Shown here: positions 14,976 through 24,025 of the stretch, piece after piece
How the letters are laid out: every line of letters begins with the position of its first letter
Position numbering within the stretch: position 1 is the stretch's first letter
Source: JAYPEY01 sp964519245
Lineage (GTDB): Bacteria; Verrucomicrobiota; Verrucomicrobiia; Limisphaerales; JAYPEY01
NCBI GenBank assembly: GCA_964519245.1
Contig: CAZFLK010000003.1
Coordinates: 1 to 64,000 of the forward strand
Length of the DNA stretch: 64,000 nucleotides
Direction: 5' to 3'
Program-made: the position numbers and the translations under genes
The notes under the pieces: generated by a model
What the model saw: the letters and a program-made list of their open reading frames with translations, nothing else
Told to the model about the DNA's origin: nothing
Databases searched by the model: none

Positions 14976-17900
14976 ATGAAGTCAGTATTCCCACCAAAGC
15001 CGATTCGGTCCACGATACGCAGCGGCGTTGTCGCCCTGGCCTTGGGTGTCGGTTTCTCCGTCGGAGTCGGTCGCGCGGCGGCGGCGAGCGGCTCGGCGGT
15101 GGAATTTTTTGAGAAGGAAGTGCGGCCCTTGTTCGTGAAGCATTGTTTCCAGTGTCACAGCGTGAATGCGAAGCGACTGGAGGCGGGTTTGCTGCTCGAT
15201 AGTCGCGCGGGGCAATTGCGGGGCGGGGATTCCGGCCCGGCCATCGTTCCCGGGAACGCCGCGGAGAGTCGCCTGATTCAAGCCGTTCGTTACCAGGATT
15301 TCGAAATGCCGCCGAAGGGCAGGCTGCCCGACAAGGATATTGAAACGCTGTCCCGCTGGATTGAGATGGGCGCGCCTTGGCCGGAGGAAGCCGAACCGAC
15401 CTCCAACGAGAAACGCGAGACCTTCGACCTTGAACAACGCAAGTCGGAGTTCTGGCTTTGGCAACCCGTGGTGGATCCAACGCCGCCGGCTGTCAGAAAT
15501 GCCGCCTGGCCGCGAAGCCAGCTGGACCGGCATATTCTCGCCCGGCTCGACGAGGCGGGTATCCAACCGGCCGCGGATGCGGACCGGACGGCGTTGCTGC
15601 GGCGACTGCATTTTGACTTGATCGGACTGCCTCCGACGCCGAAGGAGATCGAGGCGTATCTTGCCGACGCGGACGACAATGCGACCGAACGGGTCGTCGA
15701 CCGTCTCTTGGATTCGCCGCATTTCGGCGAGCGTTGGGGGCGGCATTGGCTGGACCTGGTGCGCTACGCCGAGTCTCGCGGTCATGAGTTCGACAATGAC
15801 ACGCCGAACGCATTTCACTATCGCGACTATGCCATTCGAGCGTTGAACGCGGATGTGCCCTACGATCAATTTGTGCGTGAGCACATCGCTGGCGACCTCT
15901 TGACCGAGCCGCGCTTGCATCCGGAGAAGAAGTTCAATGAGTCCATCCTGGGCACCGGATTCTGGCACTTGGGGGAATGGGTGCATTCGCCGGTCGATAT
16001 CCGGAAGGATGAAGCGGACCGGTTTGACAACATGTTGGATGTCATGTCGAAGACCTTTCTCGGCGTCACGGTCGCTTGCGCCCGTTGCCACGATCACAAG
16101 TTCGACGCCATTTCGACTGCCGATTATTACTCACTTTCCGGGTTCCTTCAGAGCAGCGATTACCGGCAGGCGAGGTTCGAGTCCATGGAGCAAAACCGTC
16201 AGGTTGCCGAAGCGTTGGCGGAGGTGGACGCGAAGTTTCGGCGGCGGTTGGAGGCCTTCCTTGAGTCGAGGGGATTACGGCGTCCCGGGCCGGTCAAGCC
16301 CCTCGAAGATGATGCGATCGTGTTCGATTACGCGGCGATGTCGGCCGGCGATTTCATGCAGGACGGTTTCATCTTCGGTCAGGGACCGCGCCGGGCGGGC
16401 GCAGCGAGGCTCGAGGGAGGCGCCCTGCCGGTCATCCGGGTCGAACGGTTTGACGCGGCGGCGAACGATCTGATCTGGACGGGGCTGGAATCCATTACGG
16501 AAGGTTCCGTTCACAACAAGAGCGCCCTGGAAAGGCTGCCCAAGAGCGGGCGCACCCTGCGTTCACCCACCTTTGAACTGAAACAGGGCAAGCTCAGTTG
16601 CCTGGTGGAGGGAAGCGGCCATATTGTGGCTTGTGTCGACTCGCACCGCCTGATTGCCGGACCGTTGCATGGCCAAACCATCAAGGCGGTCGGCGGCAAA
16701 GCAGGTTGGGTCACGATGGATCTGCAGCGGTATGTCGGTCATCGTATTCACCTTGAGTTCATTCCCGCCAAGGACGCGCAGTTGTCTGTCCGCTTGGCGG
16801 CGCAGGGATTGGATGCGGCCGGGCTAAGGCGTATTGAGCGGCAATTGGACGATGTCCATCGGGACTTTGGCGTTTATGCCCGGAAAGCCGAGACGATTCT
16901 GAATGGCGATGGCGGGCAGGTCGAGGAACGCGTCTTCGCTGACTTTGAATCCGGAACGTATGAGGGGTGGACGGTCACGGGAGAAGCCTTCGGAGCCATT
17001 CCGCAGACCCTGCAGACCATTGGCAGCTACCAGGGGCGCATCAATGGCGTGGGAACCTGGTTTGTCAATTCCCACAACATTCGGCCGGGCGGAGACACTC
17101 GCAGAGGCGACCGGCTCAAGGGGACTCTGACCTCTTCCGAGTTCACCCTCGATTGCGACACGGTCGAGTTTCTCGTCGGGGGAGGCGCGCACCAGGGCAA
17201 GACCTGCGTGAATCTGGTCATCGACGATGAACCGGTCCTTTCCGCGACGGGGAAGAACAACAACCAGATGTCGCTCCATGTCTGGGATGTGCGTCGCTAC
17301 GCCGGCCGGAAAGCCAGGATCCGGGTGGTGGACGATCATGAGGGCGGGTGGGGCAACATCGGGATCGATCACATCGTGTTCAAGAAGCGCAAGGACGGCC
17401 AGGTCGACGCAGGCGCCCGGGAGATTGTCGGCGCGTGGCGCGCGGAGCGCGAGCGGCTGAGCAAGCGGATTGTCCGCAGGTCGCGGGTGGCGTTGGCGAT
17501 GATGGACGGCTCGGGCGAAGATGACCGGGTGCTGATCCGTGGGAATGCCGCCAAGCCAGGCAAGGTGGAGCCGCGTCATTTCCTGACCGCGATCTCCGGC
17601 AGCGAGCCCATGGACATCAAGGTTGGCAGCGGCCGTCTTGAGTTGGCCGCGCAGATCAACGATCCGGCGAATCCTCTGACCTCGCGGGTGATCGTCAACC
17701 GCATCTGGCACCACCTGATGGGGCGGGGGATTGTGTCCACGGTCGATGACTTTGGCGTCCTCGGGCAACGGCCCACTCATCCGAAACTGCTGGATCATCT
17801 GGCGACCCGATTCCTGGCCGGGGGGCGCAGTCTTAAGCGCATGATCAAATACATTGTCATGTCTCGAACTTACCGGATGTCGAGCCGTGCAGGCGATCAG

Positions 17901-18503
17901 GCCCGGGAGGTCGACCCGAAGAACCTGCTCTGGCATCACCAACCGCCCCGGCGATTACAGGGCGAGGTGATCCGCGATTCATTGCTGGCTTTGTCCGGCC
18001 GTCTGGATCGCAAGATGTTCGGGCCGCCGGAGCCGATCCACCTGACCGCGTTCATGGATGGTCGCGGCCGCCCGAGGAACAGCGGGCCGCGCGACGGCGA
18101 CGGACGCCGCTCAATCTACATCGCCGTGCGGCGCAATTTCCTTTCGCCGTTCATGCTGACCTTCGACACGCCTGTTCCGTTCAGCGCGATGGGACGCCGG
18201 AATGTCTCCAATGTGCCGGCCCAATCGTTGATCCTGTTGAACGACCCCTTGGTTGTGGAGCTGTCGAAGCGTTGGGCAGACCGTGCCTTGGAGTCCGTTC
18301 CCGAGGCCGATATCACCGAGCGCGTGGAGTGGTTCTATCTCACGGGCTTTGGTCGAAAACCCACCGCGAAGGAAAGCCAGGCGGCGGTCGATTTCCTCTC
18401 GTCCGGGACCGGGGGGCGGAGATCGGCGGCTGAGGACAGCGATCTTTGGGCGGATTTTGCTCACATCCTGGTGAATGCCAAGGAATTCATTTTTCTCCGA
18501 TGA
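14976..18503 (+). CDS. PSD1-type cytochrome-like protein (DUF1549/DUF1553)
   Basis: The start is placed at MKSVFPPKPIRSTIRSG, directly before a hydrophobic signal segment (VVALALGVGFSVGVGRAAAA); an in-frame ATG at 14856 would lie in the operator. The 1175-residue protein has an N-terminal heme motif CFQCH (near residue 57) in a PSCyt1 domain, then DUF1549 (RSQLDRHILARLDEAGI onward) with a second motif CARCHDHKFD near 368. A middle jelly-roll region includes FADFESGTYEGWTVTGEAFG (about 650-815). DUF1553 follows at the C-terminus (NRIWHHLMGRGIVSTVDDFG, then PAQSLILLNDP). It overlaps the DUF1501 gene by ATGA, the usual operon partner. Envelope redox or binding function is assumed; no activity is established. 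Confidence 0.9.
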   Translation: MKSVFPPKPIRSTIRSGVVALALGVGFSVGVGRAAAASGSAVEFFEKEVRPLFVKHCFQCHSVNAKRLEAGLLLDSRAGQLRGGDSGPAIVPGNAAESRLIQAVRYQDFEMPPKGRLPDKDIETLSRWIEMGAPWPEEAEPTSNEKRETFDLEQRKSEFWLWQPVVDPTPPAVRNAAWPRSQLDRHILARLDEAGIQPAADADRTALLRRLHFDLIGLPPTPKEIEAYLADADDNATERVVDRLLDSPHFGERWGRHWLDLVRYAESRGHEFDNDTPNAFHYRDYAIRALNADVPYDQFVREHIAGDLLTEPRLHPEKKFNESILGTGFWHLGEWVHSPVDIRKDEADRFDNMLDVMSKTFLGVTVACARCHDHKFDAISTADYYSLSGFLQSSDYRQARFESMEQNRQVAEALAEVDAKFRRRLEAFLESRGLRRPGPVKPLEDDAIVFDYAAMSAGDFMQDGFIFGQGPRRAGAARLEGGALPVIRVERFDAAANDLIWTGLESITEGSVHNKSALERLPKSGRTLRSPTFELKQGKLSCLVEGSGHIVACVDSHRLIAGPLHGQTIKAVGGKAGWVTMDLQRYVGHRIHLEFIPAKDAQLSVRLAAQGLDAAGLRRIERQLDDVHRDFGVYARKAETILNGDGGQVEERVFADFESGTYEGWTVTGEAFGAIPQTLQTIGSYQGRINGVGTWFVNSHNIRPGGDTRRGDRLKGTLTSSEFTLDCDTVEFLVGGGAHQGKTCVNLVIDDEPVLSATGKNNNQMSLHVWDVRRYAGRKARIRVVDDHEGGWGNIGIDHIVFKKRKDGQVDAGAREIVGAWRAERERLSKRIVRRSRVALAMMDGSGEDDRVLIRGNAAKPGKVEPRHFLTAISGSEPMDIKVGSGRLELAAQINDPANPLTSRVIVNRIWHHLMGRGIVSTVDDFGVLGQRPTHPKLLDHLATRFLAGGRSLKRMIKYIVMSRTYRMSSRAGDQAREVDPKNLLWHHQPPRRLQGEVIRDSLLALSGRLDRKMFGPPEPIHLTAFMDGRGRPRNSGPRDGDGRRSIYIAVRRNFLSPFMLTFDTPVPFSAMGRRNVSNVPAQSLILLNDPLVVELSKRWADRALESVPEADITERVEWFYLTGFGRKPTAKESQAAVDFLSSGTGGRRSAAEDSDLWADFAHILVNAKEFIFLR

Positions 18504-19951
18504 CGAACCTCAATTCCTATCCCTGTCGGCGTCAACAGTCGTTGCCCACGACGCGTCGCGAGATGCTGGCGAAATGCGGCGTCGGATTTGGCGCGGTGGC
18601 CTTGGCCGGCCTGCAGGCAGATCGCGCCTTTGGCGGAGACGACATTGCCGCGCCCGGCTCCGCGGGGCACGGGCCGCACTTCCGGCCGCGCGCCAAGAAC
18701 GTCATCTTCCTCTACATGGACGGCGGTCCTTCGCAGGTCGACACCTTTGATCCGAAGCCCATGTTGGACAAACACAACGGCGAGGATCCCGGCCGCTTCT
18801 TCAAGGTTGAAGCCACCCAGTTCAACAACAACGGCAAGGTGCTCGCCAGTCCCTGGAAGTTCCAGCCGTATGGGGCGGCCGGGATTCCAGTCAGCGACCT
18901 GTTTCCCCATGTCGCCCGGTGCGTCGACGAGTTGGCGGTCGTGCGCTCCATGACCTCCGGCTTTCCGGAACATACTTTTGCGAACTATTTTCTCCATACG
19001 GGCAGCGCGCTGCAGGGGCGCCCCAGCATGGGCGCGTGGGTCAATTACGGACTTGGCAGCGAATGCCGGAATCTTCCGGGCTTCGTCGTGCTCAACGGCG
19101 GTTTGATTCCGCCCGGCGGCCTTGATTGCTTTGGCAGCGGCTTCCTGCCCGCCAGTCATCAGGGGTCTGTCTTCAAGCCCTCCGGCACCGGCGTCGCAAA
19201 TATCACGCCGACGGAGTCGTCGCCGGCGCGCCAGCGTGAGAAGCTCGATCTCATCAGCCGGTTGGACAGCATGGCGATGGCGCGGTTCGGCCGGCACGAC
19301 AGTTTGGAATCGGCCATCAAGAACTATGAGTTGGCCTACGCCATGCAGATGGCCGTTCCAGGGGTCATGGATGTGAAGGGAGAGCCGCAGCATCTTCGCC
19401 GCGCGTATGGCCTGGAATCAAAGTACGAGCCCACTCGCATCTATGCGGCGCAATGTCTGATCGCCCGCCGGATGATTGAGCGGGGCGTTCGCTTCATTGA
19501 GTTGACCTGTCCCAAGGTGGGCGGCGATCGTTGGGACCAGCACGGCAATTTGAAGGCGGGGCATGAGAACAATGCGCGGGCGGTGGATCAACCCATTGCC
19601 GCCCTGCTTCAGGATCTGCGTCAACGAGGCATGCTCGACGAGACCCTGGTGGTTTGGGCCGGCGAGTTTGGTCGCACGCCGTTTGCGCAGGGCACGAATG
19701 GACGCGATCACAACCAGTATGGCTTCACGGTCTGGTTGGCCGGAGGCGGCGTCAAACCAGGCACGATTTATGGGGCCACGGACGAGTGGGGTTACAAAGC
19801 CGTTCAGGATCGCGCGGAAATGCATGACCTGCACGCAACCATGCTGCACCTGTTGGGCGTTGAACACACCCGCTCCACTTTCCGTTTCAGCGGCCGCGAC
19901 ATGCGCCTGACCGACGTTCACGGACACGTGATGCGCGACATCGTCGCTTGA
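18500..19951 (+). CDS. DUF1501 family protein
   Basis: The ATG at 18500 overlaps the preceding stop (ATGA), giving 483 residues. DUF1501 hallmarks are present: TTRREMLAKCGVGFGAVALA (Tat-like signal), NVIFLYMDGGPSQVDTFDPK, and the C-terminal metal-site region LVVWAGEFGRTPFAQGTNGR followed by DHNQYGFTVWLAGGGVKPG. The fold belongs to the alkaline phosphatase/sulfatase clan. It is translationally coupled to both the PSD1 cytochrome gene upstream and the sulfatase downstream, so the three products probably act together outside the cytoplasm. Confidence 0.9.
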   Translation: MTNLNSYPCRRQQSLPTTRREMLAKCGVGFGAVALAGLQADRAFGGDDIAAPGSAGHGPHFRPRAKNVIFLYMDGGPSQVDTFDPKPMLDKHNGEDPGRFFKVEATQFNNNGKVLASPWKFQPYGAAGIPVSDLFPHVARCVDELAVVRSMTSGFPEHTFANYFLHTGSALQGRPSMGAWVNYGLGSECRNLPGFVVLNGGLIPPGGLDCFGSGFLPASHQGSVFKPSGTGVANITPTESSPARQREKLDLISRLDSMAMARFGRHDSLESAIKNYELAYAMQMAVPGVMDVKGEPQHLRRAYGLESKYEPTRIYAAQCLIARRMIERGVRFIELTCPKVGGDRWDQHGNLKAGHENNARAVDQPIAALLQDLRQRGMLDETLVVWAGEFGRTPFAQGTNGRDHNQYGFTVWLAGGGVKPGTIYGATDEWGYKAVQDRAEMHDLHATMLHLLGVEHTRSTFRFSGRDMRLTDVHGHVMRDIVA

Positions 19952-19974
19952 TTCCCTATCCATCCCGGACGGCA

Positions 19975-21507
19975 GTGAAATCATTCAAGGTGAGCGCAAT
20001 CGGCAAATCGATCTGGTCCAGTCTCGGGCAGTTCCTGCGAGCGGCGGTCCTTGCCGGGGTTGGTCTCGGCGCAGGGATGGCCGCGGCGGATTCCCCCCCG
20101 AACTTCGTTGTCATTTTCACCGATGATCAAGGTTATCAGGACGTGGGTTGTTTCGGATCCCGAGATATCCGCACGCCTCGATTGGATGCGATGGCGAGGG
20201 AGGGGATGAAGTTTACGAGCTTCTACGCCCAGCCGGTTTGCGGTCCGTCGCGAGCGGCGTTGATGACCGGTTGCTATCCCATGCGGGTTGCTGAGCGCGG
20301 CAATGTCAAACAGGTCCATCCAATCCTGCATGAGGATGAGATCACCGTTGCCGAAGTCTTGAAGACCAAAGGCTACGCCACCGCGTGCTTCGGCAAGTGG
20401 GACCTTGCGAAACACGCGCAAGCCGGATTCTTCATGGACCTTTTCCCGACCCGGCAGGGGTTTGACTATTTCTATGGGACCCCGACCAGCAACGATCGCG
20501 TCGCCAATCTCTATCGCAACGAAACGTTGATTGAACCGAATTCCGATATGTCGACGTTGACGCGGCGCTACACCGACGAAGCCATCGATTTCATCAGGAG
20601 GAACCGGGAGCAGCCGTTCTTTGTCTACATTCCCCACACCATGCCTCATACGCGGCTCGACGCCACCCCCCGGTTCAAGGGGAAGAGCGAGCGCGGGCTC
20701 TACGGCGATGTGATCGAGGAGATCGATTTCAATGTCGGTCGTCTTCTGGATGCGATCCAGAAGCTTGGGTTGGCGGACAATACCTACGTCCTGTTCACCA
20801 GTGACAACGGACCGTGGCTGATCAAGAACAAGGACCATGCCGATGGGCGCCTACCGCGGGACCACGGCGGCTCGGCCGGTCCGTTGCGCAGCGGCAAGGT
20901 GTCGACCTTCGAGGGAGGCGTGCGCGTTCCGGCCATTCTCTGGGGGCCCGGGCGCGTTCCTGCAGGGGCGATCTGCAAGTCCATTGCCACGACCATGGAT
21001 GTCTTGCCGACGTTCGCGGCTTTGGCTGGAGCCGAAGCGCCCAGGGACCGGGTCATTGACGGCCAGGACATTCGACACCTTTTCCATGGGAAGTTTGAAC
21101 AGGCGGATCCCGACAAGGCGTATTGTTACTATCTGCGCGTTCATTTGCAGGCGGTTCGACAGGGCAAGTGGAAGCTGCACCTTCCCCGGGAGAAAGAGCC
21201 GATTGGCGCCGCGCCGTTCAGTCGCAACGTCCATATCGCTCCGGTTGATCGCGTCGGCTTTCCGGAGCCGTTCCTGGTCGACCTGGACTCGGATCTCGGC
21301 GAAACGACCAATGTCGCGGAAGGGAATCCCCGTGTCGTTCAGCGGTTGCTTCGTCTTGCGGAAGCGATGCGGGAGGATCTGGGCGACTTCGACCGGGTCG
21401 GAAAGAACATGCGGTTCTTTGACCCCTTGGAGTCTCGCCCGAAAAAACCGCTGACGCCTCAGCCTCGGAAACCGCAAACGCGAGAACGGAAGAAAAAGGC
21501 GGAGTAA
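19975..21507 (+). CDS. Secreted arylsulfatase-family enzyme
   Basis: About 510 residues from a GTG at 19975, preceded by GGACGG. The frame is open to a TTG at 19948 that overlaps the previous stop, and a GTG at 19990 is also possible. A signal peptide (LRAAVLAGVGLGAGMAAA) precedes NFVVIFTDDQGYQDVGCFGS, whose paired Asp bind calcium. The catalytic motif is VCGPSRAALMTG: Cys in C-x-P-S-R is converted to formylglycine. TSDNGPW and the C-terminal GETTN segment also fit. It removes sulfate esters from glycans. No formylglycine-generating enzyme gene is seen in the window. Confidence 0.88.
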   Translation: MKSFKVSAIGKSIWSSLGQFLRAAVLAGVGLGAGMAAADSPPNFVVIFTDDQGYQDVGCFGSRDIRTPRLDAMAREGMKFTSFYAQPVCGPSRAALMTGCYPMRVAERGNVKQVHPILHEDEITVAEVLKTKGYATACFGKWDLAKHAQAGFFMDLFPTRQGFDYFYGTPTSNDRVANLYRNETLIEPNSDMSTLTRRYTDEAIDFIRRNREQPFFVYIPHTMPHTRLDATPRFKGKSERGLYGDVIEEIDFNVGRLLDAIQKLGLADNTYVLFTSDNGPWLIKNKDHADGRLPRDHGGSAGPLRSGKVSTFEGGVRVPAILWGPGRVPAGAICKSIATTMDVLPTFAALAGAEAPRDRVIDGQDIRHLFHGKFEQADPDKAYCYYLRVHLQAVRQGKWKLHLPREKEPIGAAPFSRNVHIAPVDRVGFPEPFLVDLDSDLGETTNVAEGNPRVVQRLLRLAEAMREDLGDFDRVGKNMRFFDPLESRPKKPLTPQPRKPQTRERKKKAE

Positions 21508-21540
21508 GGCGCCTGGCCCCCAAACCCAACAGCACGATCC

Positions 21541-22563
21541 ATGGAAACCAGAAGACTTGGCAGAACCGACCTTCAAACCAGTGTTCTCTCAATCGGCGGC
21601 CTTTACACCTCCTCGCTCGCCGGCGGCGAATCCGAAACGCGTCGGATCCTTCAGCGCGCCGTGGAACTCGGCGTCAACGCCATCGATACGGCTCCGGCCT
21701 ATGCCGACAGCGAAGCGACGGTCGGACAGGCGTTGCAGGGCAACGACGCGCCGTTGATCATCACGACCAAGCTCGGCGGACGTCCCCAGCCTTTCAATCC
21801 GCGGGACATCAACGCGCTGCGCCAATCCGTCGATGAAAGCCTGCGACTGTTGGGTCGCGACTGCATCGACATACTCATGGTGCACGAACCGGACCGCCCG
21901 CAGCAGTATCCGTGGTGGACGAGCTATGACCCGCTCGGAGGCCCGGCGTTGGAGTTGATGGAGGAACTCAAGACCGCCGGAAAGATCCGCTACCAAGGCC
22001 TCGCCGGAACAACGGTTACCGAAATGACCTCGCTGGTCGAAAGCGATTGCTTCGACGTCGTCCTGACCGCCTTCAACTACAACGCCCTCTTCCGCGAAGC
22101 GAAGGATACCGTCATTGCCGCGGCCAAGGAGAAGGACCTGGGCATCGTGCTCGGCTCCGCATTGGGACAGGGTTTCCTGACCCGTCGCGCGGATGAGGAA
22201 GTGAAGGCGAAGCCCGTCTGGCTTTCGGAGGCTCGCCGGGAGCAGTTTCTTGCGTACTACAACCTGCTCGATGAGGCCGGCATGACCGCTGCGGAACTCT
22301 GCCTGCGCTTCGCCGTCGGCAATCCGGACATCTCCACGATTCCGATCGGGTGTAAGACGATGGAGCATCTGGAGGCCAGTGTGGCCGCTGTCGAGAAAGG
22401 CCCGCTGCCGGTCGATATCGTCAATCGTCTCGACGAGCTTGCCGCCATGCTCCCGCATCGTCCCTACGAGGAGCCCATGATCCTGCCCTTCGGCAAATCT
22501 TACCGGGGGCCCGGCATCGCCAACATGGGCGCCGCCGTGCAGGTCGGCAAACTGGAACTTTGA
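21541..22563 (+). CDS. Aldo/keto reductase, aldose (fucose-type) dehydrogenase-like
   Basis: 340 residues, cytoplasmic, with no signal peptide. It has the AKR barrel start METRRLGRTDLQTSVLSIGG and the catalytic tetrad in order: Asp and Tyr in IDTAPAYADSE, Lys in TTKLGG, His in LMVHEPD. Closest resemblance by eye is to D-threo-aldose 1-dehydrogenase / L-fucose dehydrogenase, which oxidise aldoses to lactones with NAD(P). Neighbours support sugar oxidation: a mutarotase-like gene and a lactonase gene follow within 2.5 kb. The substrate call is an inference. Confidence 0.8.
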   Translation: METRRLGRTDLQTSVLSIGGLYTSSLAGGESETRRILQRAVELGVNAIDTAPAYADSEATVGQALQGNDAPLIITTKLGGRPQPFNPRDINALRQSVDESLRLLGRDCIDILMVHEPDRPQQYPWWTSYDPLGGPALELMEELKTAGKIRYQGLAGTTVTEMTSLVESDCFDVVLTAFNYNALFREAKDTVIAAAKEKDLGIVLGSALGQGFLTRRADEEVKAKPVWLSEARREQFLAYYNLLDEAGMTAAELCLRFAVGNPDISTIPIGCKTMEHLEASVAAVEKGPLPVDIVNRLDELAAMLPHRPYEEPMILPFGKSYRGPGIANMGAAVQVGKLEL

Positions 22564-22585
22564 ACTGAAACGCATTATCTCGCGC

Positions 22586-23515
22586 ATGAAGAAACCCGCC
22601 CTTGTCCCACTGGTCATTGCCGTTCTCATTCAAACCGCCACTGCCGCGCCGCAATTCGGTCGCCAGGAGTCCGCCTCTGGAATCAAGCATTCCTTCCTCA
22701 TCGCCGGACCGACCACCGTGCTGGTGGGTGAGGATGGCCAGGTCAAGTGGCGGACTCGGGGCTACGCTCGGGATGCGTTCGTCTTGAAGAATGGCAATGT
22801 GCTCGCCTCCATCGGCAATGTCGCCAAGGAGATTACGCGCAAAGGCGAAGTGGTCTGGAGCTACAAGCTCGCGCCGGTGAACAAGGAGTTGGGCACGGCA
22901 GTGCGGTTGGACAATGGCAATACGCTGGTCGTCGAGCGCGGCGTCAAACCACGCCTCCTTGAAGTGACCAAGGATGGCAAGATCGCCGTCGAAGTTCCGC
23001 TCAGACCGGAAACCAATAATGGTCACATGCAGACCCGGATGGCTCGCAAGTTGCCGAATGGCAACTATCTGGTTCCGCACCTGCTGGCCTTCAAGGTCAA
23101 CGAGTATCGACCGGATGGAACCATCGTCCACTCGATCAAGACCGACCTGGAGGAACTCGGCGGCCGCCAAGCGGAGAACTGGCCTTTCACCGCAATTCGC
23201 CTCGAGAACGGCCGGACGCTCGTCAATCTCACTCACGGCAACAAGACCGTCGAGTTTGACGCGGAAGGCAAAGTGGTCTGGCGGGTCGACAACAAGGACG
23301 TCGGGGGCCGCTTCGCCGACCCCTGTGGCGGACAACGACTCGCCAGCGGCAACACGGTCATCTGCAGTTACGCCCAGAAGAATCCCGACAGGCCCAAGCT
23401 CTTTGAGGTGACTCCGGACAAAAAGGTCGTGTGGGAGTTCTTCCACCCGAAGGCGCGCGCTCACGAAGTGCACGTGCTGACGACCAACGGCAAGAAGGAA
23501 GGCAACCTGAAGTAG
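22586..23515 (+). CDS. Secreted PQQ-like beta-propeller protein
   Basis: 309 residues with a signal peptide (LVPLVIAVLIQTATAAP). The body is made of repeated blade motifs such as GNVLASIGNVAKEITRKGEV, GNTLVVERG and GNTVICSYAQ, each with the pattern N-G-N-x-L/T then a W or V strand, typical of PQQ-like/arylsulfotransferase-type propellers. No PQQ-binding or catalytic residue can be assigned. It lies 22 bases after the aldose dehydrogenase-like gene and two bases before the mutarotase-like gene, so all are likely in one operon. Confidence 0.65.
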   Translation: MKKPALVPLVIAVLIQTATAAPQFGRQESASGIKHSFLIAGPTTVLVGEDGQVKWRTRGYARDAFVLKNGNVLASIGNVAKEITRKGEVVWSYKLAPVNKELGTAVRLDNGNTLVVERGVKPRLLEVTKDGKIAVEVPLRPETNNGHMQTRMARKLPNGNYLVPHLLAFKVNEYRPDGTIVHSIKTDLEELGGRQAENWPFTAIRLENGRTLVNLTHGNKTVEFDAEGKVVWRVDNKDVGGRFADPCGGQRLASGNTVICSYAQKNPDRPKLFEVTPDKKVVWEFFHPKARAHEVHVLTTNGKKEGNLK

Positions 23516-23517
23516 AT

Positions 23518-23925
23518 ATGGAAACGCTGAGCAGCGACCCTGTATACGGACCGACCAATCCGGAGCCCGACACCCATGCCGAATCGGGCGTTCGACGCTT
23601 TGGTTCGGTCATCGGATTGAACCCGGACAAGGAGAAATACTATCGCGAGCTCCATGCCAATGCCTGGCCTTCCGTTCTCGAGCGCATCAGGAAGTCCAAC
23701 CTGCGCAACTACTCGATCTACGTCACCGAGATTGAGGGGAAGAAATACCTGTTCAGCTATTTTGAGTATGTCGGCCAGGATTTCGAGGCGGACATGCAGG
23801 CGATCGGGGACGACCCCGAGACCCAACGTTGGTGGCAGGAAACCGACCCCTGCCAGTTCCAGCTGCCCACCCGCAAGCCCGGCGCCAACTGGAGCGAAAT
23901 GGAGATGGTCTTTCTGGCGAAGTGA
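23518..23925 (+). CDS. L-rhamnose mutarotase family protein
   Basis: 135 residues from the ATG two bases after the previous stop; the in-frame upstream extension to 23431 is a shadow of the propeller gene. The sequence is a textbook RhaM/DUF718 match: YYRELHANAWPSVLERI, NYSIYVTEIEGKKYLFSYFE, then DPETQRWWQETDPCQFQLP. Such enzymes interconvert the alpha and beta anomers of L-rhamnose and related 6-deoxysugars such as L-fucose. The catalytic His (LHANAWP) and the Trp pair (RWW) are kept. A role in feeding the neighbouring dehydrogenase is inferred. Confidence 0.85.
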   Translation: METLSSDPVYGPTNPEPDTHAESGVRRFGSVIGLNPDKEKYYRELHANAWPSVLERIRKSNLRNYSIYVTEIEGKKYLFSYFEYVGQDFEADMQAIGDDPETQRWWQETDPCQFQLPTRKPGANWSEMEMVFLAK

Positions 23926-24025
23926 TCCCCGAATGTTTCGGTAATAGCTTGGCGCAACGCAAGATGGTTGCCCCCCTCAAGCGAAGCGCTTGACCTGCGC
24001 GGGCCATGAGCCGATACCAGACGGC